64,000 bases of DNA from Flavobacterium cheniae (GCF_004363695.1 NZ_SNZC01000004.1:62001-126000); one strand, 5' to 3'. Shown: positions 9,482-18,513, counted from the stretch's first letter. The notes: a model not told the origin generated them from the letters alone. Translations and numbers: made by a program.

Positions 9482-10747
9482 TTATCTTTTTTCTTCTTTT
9501 ATGGAAAAACGAACCAATTCGATTTTTTTATTACTTGCCGAATGGATGATAATTTCGAAATTTTCTATGATAATTTTTTCTTCATTTATTGGAATTTCCT
9601 TAGTGTGATTTACGATATAACCACCTAAAGTAGTGTACGAATCAGATTCTGGAATTTGTAAGTTGTATTTTTCATTTAAGAATTCAACTTCTAGTCGGGC
9701 AGAGAATAAATACGTGTTTTCTTCTATGATTTCGTCTATCAATTCTTCATCTAAATCGTGTTCGTCTTCAATTTCTCCAAAAAGTTGTTCAATAATGTCT
9801 TCCACAGTTATAATGCCAGATGTTCCTCCATATTCATCTAAGACCACAGCGATACTTTTTCTTTTTTTGGTTAGTAAATCTAAAGCATCTTTAATGTAAA
9901 TGGTTTCTGGAATATATTCCACAGGAATCATGACACTTTTAATGGTTTTTGGTTTTTTGAATAATTCGAAAGAATGTACATAACCTAAAATATCATCAAT
10001 AGAATTTTGATAAATAAGCAGTTTGGAATAACCCGTTTTTATAAATAAATCTTTCAGTTCTGAAATCGAATCTAAAATGTCAACACCACTAATTTCGGTT
10101 CTTGGCGTCATGATATCTCTTGCTTTCAAATCAGAAAATTCTAATGCGTTTTGAAAGATTTGAATTTCGGAATCAATTTCATTATCATGCGAAACATTGT
10201 TCATTTGTTCTGTAATGTAGTTACCTAATTCTACTTTGCTGAAATATTCTTGGACTTGATCACCCGGAGTTTTAAAGAACTTTCTTAAAATAATATCTGA
10301 AATCCAAATGATAAACTTTGTAGGCCAAAAGAACAATTGGTAAAAGAAATAACTAGGAACTGCAAAAAATTTGATAAAGGAATTCGCGTAAATTTGAAAG
10401 AAAACTTTTGGAAGAAATTCTGCGGTTAATAAGATGATTGCTGTTGAAATTAGCGTTTGTAACAATAATCCAAAAAAAGCTGTAAGTTCGAAATAATCTT
10501 TCAGCCAATTTATGATTAAATCACCTGAATATATACCATAAACGACTAATACTACATTGTTTCCAACGAGCATTGAAGTGATAAACTGAGAAGGTTTTTC
10601 AGTAAGTTTATTAAGGATTGAAGCATTAAAGTTTTGTTGTCTTTTCTCAATAGATAAATACACTTTGTTAGAAGAAACATAAGCGATTTCCATTCCAGAA
10701 AAGAAAGCCGAAAGCAGTAAACAAATTACGATAATGGCTATCTCCAT
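9482..10747 (-). CDS. CNNM/CBS-pair membrane protein (hemolysin-family, CorC/HlyC-like)
   Basis: Integral membrane protein of the CNNM (DUF21) family, whose members act in divalent-cation (Mg2+/Co2+) transport or sensing. Visible domains are an N-terminal transmembrane CNNM domain (1 to about 170, including FFSGMEIAYVSSNK), a CBS pair (about 205-330, RDIMTPRTEI, VVLDEYGGTSGIITVEDIIE) and a CorC_HlyC domain at the C-terminus (about 345-415). The older name hemolysin is not evidence of haemolysis. Flavobacterial GldE has the same architecture, but none of its usual neighbours (gldD, ssb, mutY) is here. It begins seven bases after the 62-residue membrane protein. Confidence 0.88.
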   Translation of the reverse strand: MEIAIIVICLLLSAFFSGMEIAYVSSNKVYLSIEKRQQNFNASILNKLTEKPSQFITSMLVGNNVVLVVYGIYSGDLIINWLKDYFELTAFFGLLLQTLISTAIILLTAEFLPKVFFQIYANSFIKFFAVPSYFFYQLFFWPTKFIIWISDIILRKFFKTPGDQVQEYFSKVELGNYITEQMNNVSHDNEIDSEIQIFQNALEFSDLKARDIMTPRTEISGVDILDSISELKDLFIKTGYSKLLIYQNSIDDILGYVHSFELFKKPKTIKSVMIPVEYIPETIYIKDALDLLTKKRKSIAVVLDEYGGTSGIITVEDIIEQLFGEIEDEHDLDEELIDEIIEENTYLFSARLEVEFLNEKYNLQIPESDSYTTLGGYIVNHTKEIPINEEKIIIENFEIIIHSASNKKIELVRFSIKEEKR

Positions 10748-10754
10748 TTAAGAT

Positions 10755-10943
10755 TTACTTTTTTTGGTATTTGTTGTGAAAATGTCTTCTAAAGAAAAAC
10801 ATTCCTATCGAAACACCAGCAATAATTAGACTTAAGCCTATGTCACTTAATTCTTTTCCTTCTTGATATTTTCTAAAAGCATCGTATAAGAAGAAAATTG
10901 CAAAAATTAAATAGATATATTGGATGAATTTTAAATAAGCCAT
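10755..10943 (-). CDS. Small two-helix membrane protein
   Basis: A 62-residue protein with no recognisable domain. It has two likely membrane helices (about 5-22 and 36-51) separated by a charged loop (FRKYQEGKELSD), and a basic C-terminus (RRHFHNKYQKK). Its tight spacing (seven bases before the CNNM gene, 47 after lptC) and shared direction support a real gene co-transcribed with the envelope cluster. Function is unknown. Confidence 0.7.
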   Translation of the reverse strand: MAYLKFIQYIYLIFAIFFLYDAFRKYQEGKELSDIGLSLIIAGVSIGMFFFRRHFHNKYQKK

Positions 10944-10990
10944 AGTGAAATAATTTTATCAAATGTAATAAAAAGGAAAATGCAAAACAA

Positions 10991-11551
10991 TTATTTGTCA
11001 GAAGTGTTTACTTCACCACTACTTTGTTGCATGTTAAAAATTTTGAAGTCTTTACTGAAATCTACTCCTGGACCTTCTAAATATCCACCAGCTTCGTCAG
11101 TGTATTTAAAATGTTTTTCTGTAAAGAACCACTCGTTTTTTTGGTCAAAATACAATTGTGAGGTTTCTAGTTTTTTACTGTTTTGCGAACTTATGACAAC
11201 ATTGCCTTGCAGATCAATAATGTCTGTTTTCTTGTAAGAAATAGCATAATCTGCAACAACCGTAGTAGTATTTCCTTTGTTGTCAAATAAGGTTACATGA
11301 ATCCCTTTAGGAAATTCGGTAAAAGGATTGTTAATATTGCTGTAGTCCAACATTTTTGGACTTTTTAAAATCGACTTGATTTTGCCAGAATCGGTGTATT
11401 TTAAATTTAAAGTGTCGGCTTCTCCAGTAGGTATAAAACTTGTTTCGCTAAGTTGTTGTACCTTTTTGATGTCACTTTCACATGAAAAAAACATAGTCAC
11501 GATAAATATCGTGACCATGTTTAAAATATTATTTTTAATGAATAGCTTCAT
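10991..11551 (-). CDS. lptC: LPS export protein LptC
   Basis: Bitopic or lipid-anchored component of the Lpt bridge that carries lipopolysaccharide from the inner membrane to the outer membrane. The protein is 186 residues, typical length. The N-terminus is hydrophobic and ends in a lipobox-like MFFSC (Cys24), suggesting a lipoprotein form as in many Bacteroidota. The body is the OstA/LptC beta-jellyroll (GNTTTVVADYAISYKKTDIIDLQGNV). It follows the TPR gene with a single base between the two reading frames. Assignment rests on fold-like motifs and on the conserved Bacteroidota gene order. Confidence 0.85.
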   Translation of the reverse strand: MKLFIKNNILNMVTIFIVTMFFSCESDIKKVQQLSETSFIPTGEADTLNLKYTDSGKIKSILKSPKMLDYSNINNPFTEFPKGIHVTLFDNKGNTTTVVADYAISYKKTDIIDLQGNVVISSQNSKKLETSQLYFDQKNEWFFTEKHFKYTDEAGGYLEGPGVDFSKDFKIFNMQQSSGEVNTSDK

Positions 11552-11552
11552 C

Positions 11553-12914
11553 TTATAAGCTTGGAACTACAATGCTCTCTCCAACCCAACAGTTAAAAGC
11601 AACTCTTTGCCCTGCTTTTCCAGATTGGAAAATTTCTGTTTTAGATGGAGCAGCGGCTCTATAACTTGCAGCGGTTTTACTTGCTGTTGCTTTGATTGAT
11701 GAATCAACTGCGCCAGCTTTGTCGCAATATTGTGCTGCTAACCAGTACATTGCTCTTTTTTCAAATTGGTCATTTCCACAATCATTTATGCTACTTCCGT
11801 ATAATTGCGCTATTAATAAATAGGCTTTACCGAAAGATGGTTTTACAGATAAAGCTTTTCTTGCATAAGTACGAGCTTGAACCTTATTTGATTTGCTATA
11901 CATTGCAGCAATTCTGTAATACACATTAGCTTTCTTAGTGTTGTCAGTATATAAGTTAGCAGCTTGATTGAAATAATCTAAAGCTTTAGTCGTATTTTTT
12001 CTTTGAATTTCTACTACACCTAATTGATATGCTGCATCAGCACTTGGGTTTAATTTGTAAAGAGCTTCAGATATTTTTGAGAATATTGGATCAGAATCAC
12101 ATCCTTTAGCATCTAAACGGCTTGCAGCTCTTTTTAACCATTCCTCATTAGTTTTATTTAACTCAAATCCTTTTTGGTAGAATGGAATAAGTTTTTCGCA
12201 AGTAGATAATTCTAATACGATGTTATCCATGTCATTTCTAACGTTTCCAAAAATTTCTAAACTATTTTCAATTCTAGCTTTTCTTGTTTTTTCTTTGTCA
12301 GATAAAACTTGTCCAGCTTCTTCTCTTGTTAAGAAACCATCATTCTCTTCTGATAATTCTTTTTCTTCTTCATCAAGTTTTTTAGAAATATCGTCATATT
12401 TATCAAATACTTGTTGTAATTCAACCCCTTTGTTGGCTTTGTGTTTGTTTACTAAGATTTCAAAGTAAACATACATTGCTTTTGCATATTTGAAATTTGC
12501 ATAATCAGTTTTAAATGCATCATCAAGTAATTGATATACTTCGTCTGAAGTTCCAATTTTATTTTCAAACAATGCTAAACCTTTTTTCATTTTATTCCCA
12601 GCACCATTGTTTGGGAAATGTTGATCATGCTCATCATATAATTTTAATAAATCACGAACGTATTTTTCTTTATCTTGAGGTGTTGTTGCTTTTTCAATTT
12701 TCAACTTAATAGCTAATTCTCCAAAAGAGTAAATACTTTTGTGGAAAGAAGGACAATCTTTTCTTAAAGTTGTTAAATAATCGTAAGATGTTGCATCTTT
12801 AGCTTTAACTGAAGTTGTCATTAAGCTCAAGGTTTCTGTACAAGCTTCAGTGTTTTGAGCTTGAACAAAAAAACCAGCTATAGCAATAAATAGTAAAGTT
12901 AATTTTGTTTTCAT
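11553..12914 (-). CDS. Exported tetratricopeptide-repeat protein
   Basis: A 453-residue periplasmic protein. The start is taken at 12914, where MKTKLTLLFIAIAGFFVQAQ is a clean signal peptide preceded by a GGAAG-like ribosome site; a longer frame reaching 12974 would run into the neighbouring gene. TPR-like helices are most regular at about 285-400 (SADAAYQLGVVEIQRKNTTK, ANVYYRIAAMYSKSNKVQ). The middle is acidic and coiled-coil-like. Two or three cysteines near the N-terminus (CTETL, CPSF) could form disulfides. It lies between an outer-membrane protein and lptC, suggesting a scaffold in envelope assembly. No specific function can be given. Confidence 0.82.
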   Translation of the reverse strand: MKTKLTLLFIAIAGFFVQAQNTEACTETLSLMTTSVKAKDATSYDYLTTLRKDCPSFHKSIYSFGELAIKLKIEKATTPQDKEKYVRDLLKLYDEHDQHFPNNGAGNKMKKGLALFENKIGTSDEVYQLLDDAFKTDYANFKYAKAMYVYFEILVNKHKANKGVELQQVFDKYDDISKKLDEEEKELSEENDGFLTREEAGQVLSDKEKTRKARIENSLEIFGNVRNDMDNIVLELSTCEKLIPFYQKGFELNKTNEEWLKRAASRLDAKGCDSDPIFSKISEALYKLNPSADAAYQLGVVEIQRKNTTKALDYFNQAANLYTDNTKKANVYYRIAAMYSKSNKVQARTYARKALSVKPSFGKAYLLIAQLYGSSINDCGNDQFEKRAMYWLAAQYCDKAGAVDSSIKATASKTAASYRAAAPSKTEIFQSGKAGQRVAFNCWVGESIVVPSL

Positions 12915-12936
12915 TTTTTCTTCCTGTAAATATTTA

Positions 12937-14193
12937 TTAATCAATTTTTCTTTTTTCAAACCACTTAGCTCCAAGATTTATCCCAACACTTACATTAAAA
13001 TAATTTTCTTCAATTAAGCCGTTTGATGAAGTTCCTCTTTTTCCAAATTCGAAACCTAAATCGATTTTTGAAACTCCTAGTGGTAATCCTAATCCAAAAT
13101 TCATGCCATAATCTTTTATACTCTCATTTTTCAATACTAAACCTGTGTTTTCATATTTGAATCCAGCTCTGTAAACAATTCTATCAAAGTAGTTTGAAAA
13201 CGAGTCGTATTTTGGAATATAATAGCCACCAAGTGCAAAACGAGTTGAGTTTTCGTAAGCGACCGAAGTGCTTTCGGCAAATCTATTAACTAAGTTTTTA
13301 TTTTGGGTGAATGTTAGTTCAGTTCCTAACAACCATTTTTTATTTTCGCCTAATCCAAAACCTAAGCTTAATTTGCTTGGAATAATTACTTGTTTGTTTG
13401 GTATAACAATGTCTTCAGTGTCGTTTGATAGTTCAGTTCCTGATGAAGAATAAATAATTGTTGCTATGCTTCTAGAGTTATTTGTGCTTAATTTGCTTTC
13501 TGGGCTATAGGTTAAGCTCGATTGAAATGTAAGTTTTGAGTTTATTTTAGTATTGTAAAGCATTCCAAAATTAAAAGAAACTCCATTTAATTCACTAATA
13601 TTTCTCTCAAGTGTTGTGTATTGAGTAAAATCTGGAGCTAAAATTCGTTCGTTAAAATCATTTGTAATGTCTCCAAAATGATATGCAAAATCAAAACCAA
13701 TACTTAAGTTTTTATTAAAAGTATATGAGCTACCCAAAAAAACTTTGTTGATATATCCATTTCCTTGAGATCTGTAGTAGCGAGTGTCTTCAGTTGAAAC
13801 AATGATGTTTTCGTTTTTGTATCCAACAGCAGAGTATGGCATTAATCCAAAAGCTACACCGAATTTTCCTAATGGTAAGCCAACAGCTAGATAATCAAAA
13901 CTTGTTCTCTGTGCTTTTTCTTTTTCTGTGTCAGTACTAAAATTTGTAAAAGAAGATGTTCCTCCAACAGCGAAAGTGGTTAATTTTAGTTTTGAATAAG
14001 AGGCTGGATTCATTAATCCTAATTGAATACTATCTCCTGTAATTGCCAATCCTCCCATTGCTCTAGCGTCTTGAGTTCCTCGGAATTTCACTTCTCCTAA
14101 TCCATAGTAAGAGTAAGGTGATGCGGTATTGTCTTGTCCCCAAGAGGCTATTGAAACAAAAATACTAGCAAATACTATAAGTTTTTTAATCAT
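12937..14193 (-). CDS. Outer-membrane beta-barrel protein (FadL/OmpP1-like)
   Basis: A 418-residue exported protein. Signal peptide residues are 1-19 (MIKKLIVFASIFVSIASWGQ). The rest alternates polar and aromatic residues as in a barrel and contains ARAMGGLAITGDSIQLGLMNPASY, which resembles the N-terminal hatch of FadL-type and PorV-like proteins. It ends in an aromatic/charged strand near SVGINLGAKWFEKRKID. It overlaps the 3' end of coaX by eight bases and precedes the TPR gene by 22 bases. The ligand or transported molecule is unknown. Confidence 0.8.
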   Translation of the reverse strand: MIKKLIVFASIFVSIASWGQDNTASPYSYYGLGEVKFRGTQDARAMGGLAITGDSIQLGLMNPASYSKLKLTTFAVGGTSSFTNFSTDTEKEKAQRTSFDYLAVGLPLGKFGVAFGLMPYSAVGYKNENIIVSTEDTRYYRSQGNGYINKVFLGSSYTFNKNLSIGFDFAYHFGDITNDFNERILAPDFTQYTTLERNISELNGVSFNFGMLYNTKINSKLTFQSSLTYSPESKLSTNNSRSIATIIYSSSGTELSNDTEDIVIPNKQVIIPSKLSLGFGLGENKKWLLGTELTFTQNKNLVNRFAESTSVAYENSTRFALGGYYIPKYDSFSNYFDRIVYRAGFKYENTGLVLKNESIKDYGMNFGLGLPLGVSKIDLGFEFGKRGTSSNGLIEENYFNVSVGINLGAKWFEKRKID

Positions 14194-14920
14194 TTTTTTG
14201 TGTGTATAGTGATAATAAGTTCAAACTTTCTAATAAGAAATTTGAATTGGCAAATATGGTGCTTTTTAATCTTTTAGCCAAAAATTCTGCGTCTCCTCCT
14301 GTTAAAATTATTGTTAAATCTTGATTTTTAAGGGAATATTGTGAAATAAACCCTTCAATTTCAAAGATTACGCCATTGATTACACCACTATGAATGGCAC
14401 TTTTTGTGCTATTTCCTATAATTTCGAAATCCTCGCTTAAAGTTAATAACGGCAATTTTGAAGTGTAATTGTTTAAACTCTTGTATCTAATTTTTATGCC
14501 AGGTGAAATAGCGCCTCCTAAATATTGATTTTCAGCATTCACGAAATCATAGGTAATGCAAGTTCCAGCATCAATAATTAATTTGTTTTGATTTGGGTAA
14601 ATTAAAGTAGCACCTGCAGCTAAAACCATTCGATCTATTCCTAAGGTTTCTGGTGTGGCATATAAATTAGTGAAAGGAAATTTCGATTTATGGTCAATAA
14701 TTTCTGTTTGGAACTTACATTTGATGAAATTCACCACTTCTTCATCTAATTTTCCAACCGAAGAAAGGATGATTTTTTGAAGATTGGGATATTTTTGAAA
14801 AATATTTTCAAAGTTTTTAAGCGCTTCATTTGTTTCGAAAATAAAAAAGTCAACTTGCTTATTGTGTTCAAAGACAGCAACTTTAATTCTTGAATTTCCA
14901 ACATCGATTGTTAAAAGCAT
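14186..14920 (-). CDS. coaX: Type III pantothenate kinase
   Basis: Catalyses the first step of coenzyme A synthesis, ATP-dependent phosphorylation of pantothenate. At 244 residues it has the usual CoaX length. ASKHA-fold motifs are visible: the phosphate loop MLLTIDVGNSRIKVAVF (Asp6, Asn8), GIDRMVLAAGA, the catalytic-Asp segment IIDAGTCITYDFV, and GGAISPGIKIRYKSL. This form is feedback-insensitive to CoA. It is first in the minus-strand envelope cluster and has its own -7 box at 14940-14947. It is divergent from tRNA-Phe. Confidence 0.96.
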   Translation of the reverse strand: MLLTIDVGNSRIKVAVFEHNKQVDFFIFETNEALKNFENIFQKYPNLQKIILSSVGKLDEEVVNFIKCKFQTEIIDHKSKFPFTNLYATPETLGIDRMVLAAGATLIYPNQNKLIIDAGTCITYDFVNAENQYLGGAISPGIKIRYKSLNNYTSKLPLLTLSEDFEIIGNSTKSAIHSGVINGVIFEIEGFISQYSLKNQDLTIILTGGDAEFLAKRLKSTIFANSNFLLESLNLLSLYTQKND

Positions 14921-14939
14921 GGTTTTGTTTTATGAAGTG

Positions 14940-14947
14940 CAAATATA
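14940..14947 (-). promoter_or_regulatory. -7 box of the coaX promoter
   Basis: On the minus strand this reads TATATTTG, a perfect match to the Bacteroidota -7 consensus TAnnTTTG, 19 bases before the coaX ATG. No clear TTTG -33 box lies at the standard spacing. Confidence 0.65.
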
Positions 14948-14972
14948 CAAATTGATTTTTTTTATTATTTGT

Positions 14973-15003
14973 TTTGGAAAATATAAAAATCGTTCTATAT
15001 TTG
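14973..15003 (+). promoter_or_regulatory. Promoter of tRNA-Phe
   Basis: TTTG (14973-14976), a 19-base spacer and TATATTTG (14996-15003) match the Bacteroidota sigma-ABfr consensus TTTG-N19/20-TAnnTTTG, 39 bases before the mature tRNA. It is divergent from the coaX -7 box, 48 bases away. Confidence 0.8.
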
Positions 15004-15042
15004 CACCCGCAATCAACAAGCAGTAATGCTCAAAATTGTAAC

Positions 15043-15115
15043 GGTACCTTAGCTCAGATGGTAGAGCAATGGACTGAAAATCCATGTGTCCCTGGTTCGA
15101 TCCCTGGAGGTACCA
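15043..15115 (+). tRNA. tRNA-Phe (anticodon GAA)
   Basis: A 73-base cloverleaf. The acceptor stem GGTACCT (15043-15049) pairs with AGGTACC (15108-15114); the D stem is GCTC/GAGC; the anticodon stem ATGGA/TCCAT encloses CTGAAAA with anticodon GAA at 15076-15078; the T loop is TTCGATC. The discriminator is A (15115) and CCA is not encoded. The T stem CCTGG/CCTGG pairs four of five positions, leaving a central U-U mismatch. It has its own promoter and terminator. Confidence 0.97.
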
Positions 15116-15118
15116 CTT

Positions 15119-15154
15119 AAAACCTTAGTTTCTTTTTGAAATTAAGGTTTTTTT
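15119..15154 (+). terminator. Terminator after tRNA-Phe
   Basis: A 14-bp stem (15119-15132 with 15138-15151, one G-T pair), a five-base loop and a T tract, starting four bases after the tRNA. Confidence 0.9.
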
Positions 15155-15233
15155 GTTTTTATGAAATCTTAAGAATTGTTTATATCTGTTTTGGTGTTTT
15201 TTTTCTATTTTGGTACTCCCAAATTTGAAACAA

Positions 15234-17594
15234 ATGAAGTCAAAGTTATTTTTTTTACTTTTATCACTAATAAGTTATTCTCAAATACCTACTTACTATA
15301 GCTCTATTGATTTTACCCAATCCGGTAATACATTAAAAGCACAATTATCAACTTTAATTACTACTACACATACAAATCAATTACCATATACTTCTACTGC
15401 TACAGATGTTTGGGATGCCTTACAGTCGGGTGATAAAAACCCATTAAATTCTTCTCAAGTGCTACTTATTTACGGTTATAATGACGTAGATGCCATTTTT
15501 AAAAATGATAGAATTGATGCTGTTACTAATATTTGTAGTACAACTTGTCCTGCAGGCTCATGGAATAGAGAGCATTGCTATGCACTTTCATTAGGGACAC
15601 CTGCTTTAGTTACTTCTTCACCTGGGCCAGGGACCGATGCGCATCATATACGTGCCTCTGATGTAACATTTAATGCCGATAGAGGAAATAGACTTTATGC
15701 AGACGGTGAAGGTGATGCTGGGCCTGTTGGGATATATTGGTATCCTGGTGATGAATGGAAAGGAGATATTGCTCGAATGATGATGTATATGTATGTTCGC
15801 TACAATACACGATGTTTAGCTATTAATGTTGGTTCTGGTGCAACAACATACAATGCAGATATGCCAGATATTTTTTTAGAATGGAATGAAGAAGATCCAG
15901 TTAGTGATTTTGAAAGAACTAGAAATAATGTTTTAGAGTCTATTCAGGGGAATAGAAATCCATTTATCGATAATCCTTATTTGGCTACTTTGATATGGGG
16001 TGGACCTCAAGCTCCAGATACTTGGAATACACTATCTTGTCCTAATACAACAATTTGGGATGGTTTTTCATGGAGTAATGGTGTTCCTGACAAAGGAGTT
16101 AAAGCTATTATCTCTGGAAATTTTACTTCCTCAGGCGACTTGTATGCGTGTTCGCTTTCTATAATAGGAACATCGCAGGTAAATTTACAATCTAATCACA
16201 CTTTTACTATTGTTAGAAATATAAATGTTGATCCTACTGCTAGTTTTACAATTCAAAATAGTGCGAACTTAGTACAAATTAATCATGTTTCGAATTCAGG
16301 AAATATAACTTTAATGAGGGAAAGCGCTCCTGTTTTGCGCTTAGATTATACCGCGTGGTCGGCTCCAGTAAGCAATCAAAATCTTTTAGCATTTTCGCCA
16401 AATACCCTTTCAAATCGTTTTTATGAATATATTTCTTCTGGAACAACTCCATCAACTGCATATATTTCGATAAATCCATCACTTAATAATTTTCTAGCAA
16501 CTAAAGGCTATGTCATTAGAAGTCCTAATAATTGGTCTTCATCAATTTCAAGCCCTTATTTTGGAACTTTTGTAGGGATTCCTAATAATGGAGAATATTT
16601 TAGTCCAATAAATTTAGGATATAATTTGTTAGGAAATCCATATCCTGCCACCATACAAGCGAGTCATTTCATTGGTTTAAACAGAACTATTGAAACTTTG
16701 TATTTTTGGACTCATACAAGTCAAGCCATTGGAGGCTTGTATCCAATGAATAATTTTGCTTCATATACGAATTTAGGAGGTGTGGCAGCTGCCGCGGGTG
16801 GTCAAATTCCTGATGGCACTATTAAGCCTGGTCAGGGTTTTTACCTTTATTCATCTGAAAATACCACCGCTTGGTTTCATAATGCCTTGCGATATGATGT
16901 TAAAAATTCTCAGTTTTTTAGAAATGAACTTGCTGAAAACAGGGATGTATTTAGGATAAATCTAAATGGCGATAACAAAGCTTATAATCAAATTTTAATT
17001 GGTTATACAGATAAAGCAAGTAATAATTTTGATTTAGGTATTGATGGGAAAGCCTTTGAGATTGGAATTCCAATGATTTATACGTTAATAGATGATGTAA
17101 AATATGTAATTCAAGGAAGGCCAGCTTTTAATGAAGATGATAGCGTATTACTAGGCTTTAAATCTGAAACGTCTGGATTTTTTTCAATTTCATTAGAAAA
17201 TTTTGAAGGCGTTTTTAGCTCCAAGTCTATATACTTAAAAGACAAATTAACAAATAGTTTGATTGACCTGAAAGACAACTCCTATAGTTTCTTATCTGAA
17301 CCTGGAATTTTTAATGATCGTTTTGAAATAGTCTACAAAAGACCAACTTTAATTGAAAATTCTTTAGAAGATGTAATTGTCTATACTACAGAAAATGAAA
17401 TTACTATTTTTTCTAATGGTAATTCAATTGACAAAATTGAAGTTTACGATGTTTTAGGAAGAGAATTATCAGTTAGAAAATCTGTTTTAAGTGAAAGGGT
17501 TTCTATTAGTAATGTTAAAAAAAGTAATCAGGCTTTAATTTTAATTATTACATTAAATAATGGAAACAGAATAAACAAGAAAGTAGTTTTTTAA
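15234..17594 (+). CDS. Secreted endonuclease I family DNase with T9SS type A sorting tail
   Basis: An extracellular nonspecific nuclease of 786 residues. The start at 15234 gives a signal peptide, MKSKLFFLLLSLISYSQ; a frame extending to a TTG at 15210 is not needed. The endonuclease I (EndA/NucM) domain covers about 20-255, with the His-Asn-Arg region SWNREHCYALSLGTP and metal-site motif GTDAHHIRASDVTFNADRGN. A beta-rich region of unknown role follows (about 265-600; TTIWDGFSWSNGVPDKG, LRLDYTAWSAPVSNQNLL). The last 75 residues (IDKIEVYDVLGREL to NGNRINKKVVF) are a Por-secretion-type T9SS tail. Scavenging of DNA or biofilm DNA is the likely role. It converges on the GHMP kinase gene with four bases between stops. 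Confidence 0.9.
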   Translation: MKSKLFFLLLSLISYSQIPTYYSSIDFTQSGNTLKAQLSTLITTTHTNQLPYTSTATDVWDALQSGDKNPLNSSQVLLIYGYNDVDAIFKNDRIDAVTNICSTTCPAGSWNREHCYALSLGTPALVTSSPGPGTDAHHIRASDVTFNADRGNRLYADGEGDAGPVGIYWYPGDEWKGDIARMMMYMYVRYNTRCLAINVGSGATTYNADMPDIFLEWNEEDPVSDFERTRNNVLESIQGNRNPFIDNPYLATLIWGGPQAPDTWNTLSCPNTTIWDGFSWSNGVPDKGVKAIISGNFTSSGDLYACSLSIIGTSQVNLQSNHTFTIVRNINVDPTASFTIQNSANLVQINHVSNSGNITLMRESAPVLRLDYTAWSAPVSNQNLLAFSPNTLSNRFYEYISSGTTPSTAYISINPSLNNFLATKGYVIRSPNNWSSSISSPYFGTFVGIPNNGEYFSPINLGYNLLGNPYPATIQASHFIGLNRTIETLYFWTHTSQAIGGLYPMNNFASYTNLGGVAAAAGGQIPDGTIKPGQGFYLYSSENTTAWFHNALRYDVKNSQFFRNELAENRDVFRINLNGDNKAYNQILIGYTDKASNNFDLGIDGKAFEIGIPMIYTLIDDVKYVIQGRPAFNEDDSVLLGFKSETSGFFSISLENFEGVFSSKSIYLKDKLTNSLIDLKDNSYSFLSEPGIFNDRFEIVYKRPTLIENSLEDVIVYTTENEITIFSNGNSIDKIEVYDVLGRELSVRKSVLSERVSISNVKKSNQALILIITLNNGNRINKKVVF

Positions 17595-17598
17595 TTTC

Positions 17599-18513
17599 CT
17601 ATAAAATCATTTCTTCATAGGAAAGTACCACTGGATAACCTTTTTCTTTGAAATATGCTGTAGGATTTTCTTTAGAAATCGCCATTACAAAATCGCCGCC
17701 CCAAGCTCCTAAGCTTTTTATAATGCCTTTAAAATCTGGGAAAATTTTTTCTTGAATGGTTTCAATTTCTAGAACATCACTCATTATAATTTCATGTTTC
17801 TCCATTTGTTTGGCAAATTCTTTTCCTTCTTTACAATCTATGGCATCATAAGTAATGGTGTTGATTTTTGAAATCACAGCATTTACATGATGGTGTTTTG
17901 ACATGTAATTTGCAATAGCCATTTTGCTGCTTTGTTTCTGATTCAAATAAACAAAATGAATGTTTTCTTTGAATGATGGGTTAAAATGAATAGCCTTGAA
18001 ATGTGGTTTTTCATTTTCTAAATGATAAACTATAGGTGAATTGGATTTCGCACAAGCTATATCATAACCGCTACCTCCAAAACTTTCTTGTAATAATTCA
18101 AATGCATCAATGTTTAGCCAATCACCAATGCTGTTTATTAATGTTGATGATGTTCCTAATCCCCAAAGGCGAGGAAAAGTTAAATGGGTTTCAATTTCGT
18201 ATCCTTCTTTTTCTAAAAACGTTGGATTTTGAACAAATGCTTGATGTAAAATTTCAATTAAAGTATTTTTTACAGCGGAATTATTTTCGTTTGTGATTTT
18301 AGTTTTTACTTCTTCAAATAAAATTAGGTCTTCAAACCAAATACTTTTATCCGAATCAAAACTCGTCCATTTAATTTGGTTATTTGTTCCTTGTTTTACT
18401 ATTAAACTTTGTCCGAACTTTGTAGGCAATGCTAATGCTTTTGCGCCATCTAAAACAACATATTCGCCAGTTATGAGTAATTTTCCGTTACTGTAAAAAG
18501 TTTGGGTTTCCAT
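17599..18513 (-). CDS. GYDIA-family GHMP kinase, probably in the mevalonate pathway
   Basis: A small-molecule kinase of 304 residues. GHMP features are the glycine-rich phosphate loop WGLGTSSTLINSIGDWL and the signature GGSGYDIACAKSNSPIVYH, which names the GYDIA family. The N-terminus FYSNGKLLITGEYVVLDGA is like that of mevalonate and phosphomevalonate kinases. Its first base is the last base of the HMG-CoA reductase stop codon, so translation is coupled. That pairing argues for mevalonate or phosphomevalonate as substrate, but the sequence does not decide which. Confidence 0.88.
   Translation of the reverse strand: METQTFYSNGKLLITGEYVVLDGAKALALPTKFGQSLIVKQGTNNQIKWTSFDSDKSIWFEDLILFEEVKTKITNENNSAVKNTLIEILHQAFVQNPTFLEKEGYEIETHLTFPRLWGLGTSSTLINSIGDWLNIDAFELLQESFGGSGYDIACAKSNSPIVYHLENEKPHFKAIHFNPSFKENIHFVYLNQKQSSKMAIANYMSKHHHVNAVISKINTITYDAIDCKEGKEFAKQMEKHEIIMSDVLEIETIQEKIFPDFKGIIKSLGAWGGDFVMAISKENPTAYFKEKGYPVVLSYEEMIL

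Noticed and set aside
9482..10747. Gliding protein GldE
   Set aside because: Same architecture, but gldD, ssb and mutY neighbours are missing, so only the general CNNM/CBS family name is justified.
12914..12974. Longer N-terminus for the TPR protein
   Set aside because: It would overlap the barrel-protein gene and bury the signal peptide that starts at 12914.
15043..17594. tRNA-associated integrated element
   Set aside because: No integrase, no duplicated tRNA 3' end seen downstream; the next gene is an ordinary secreted nuclease.
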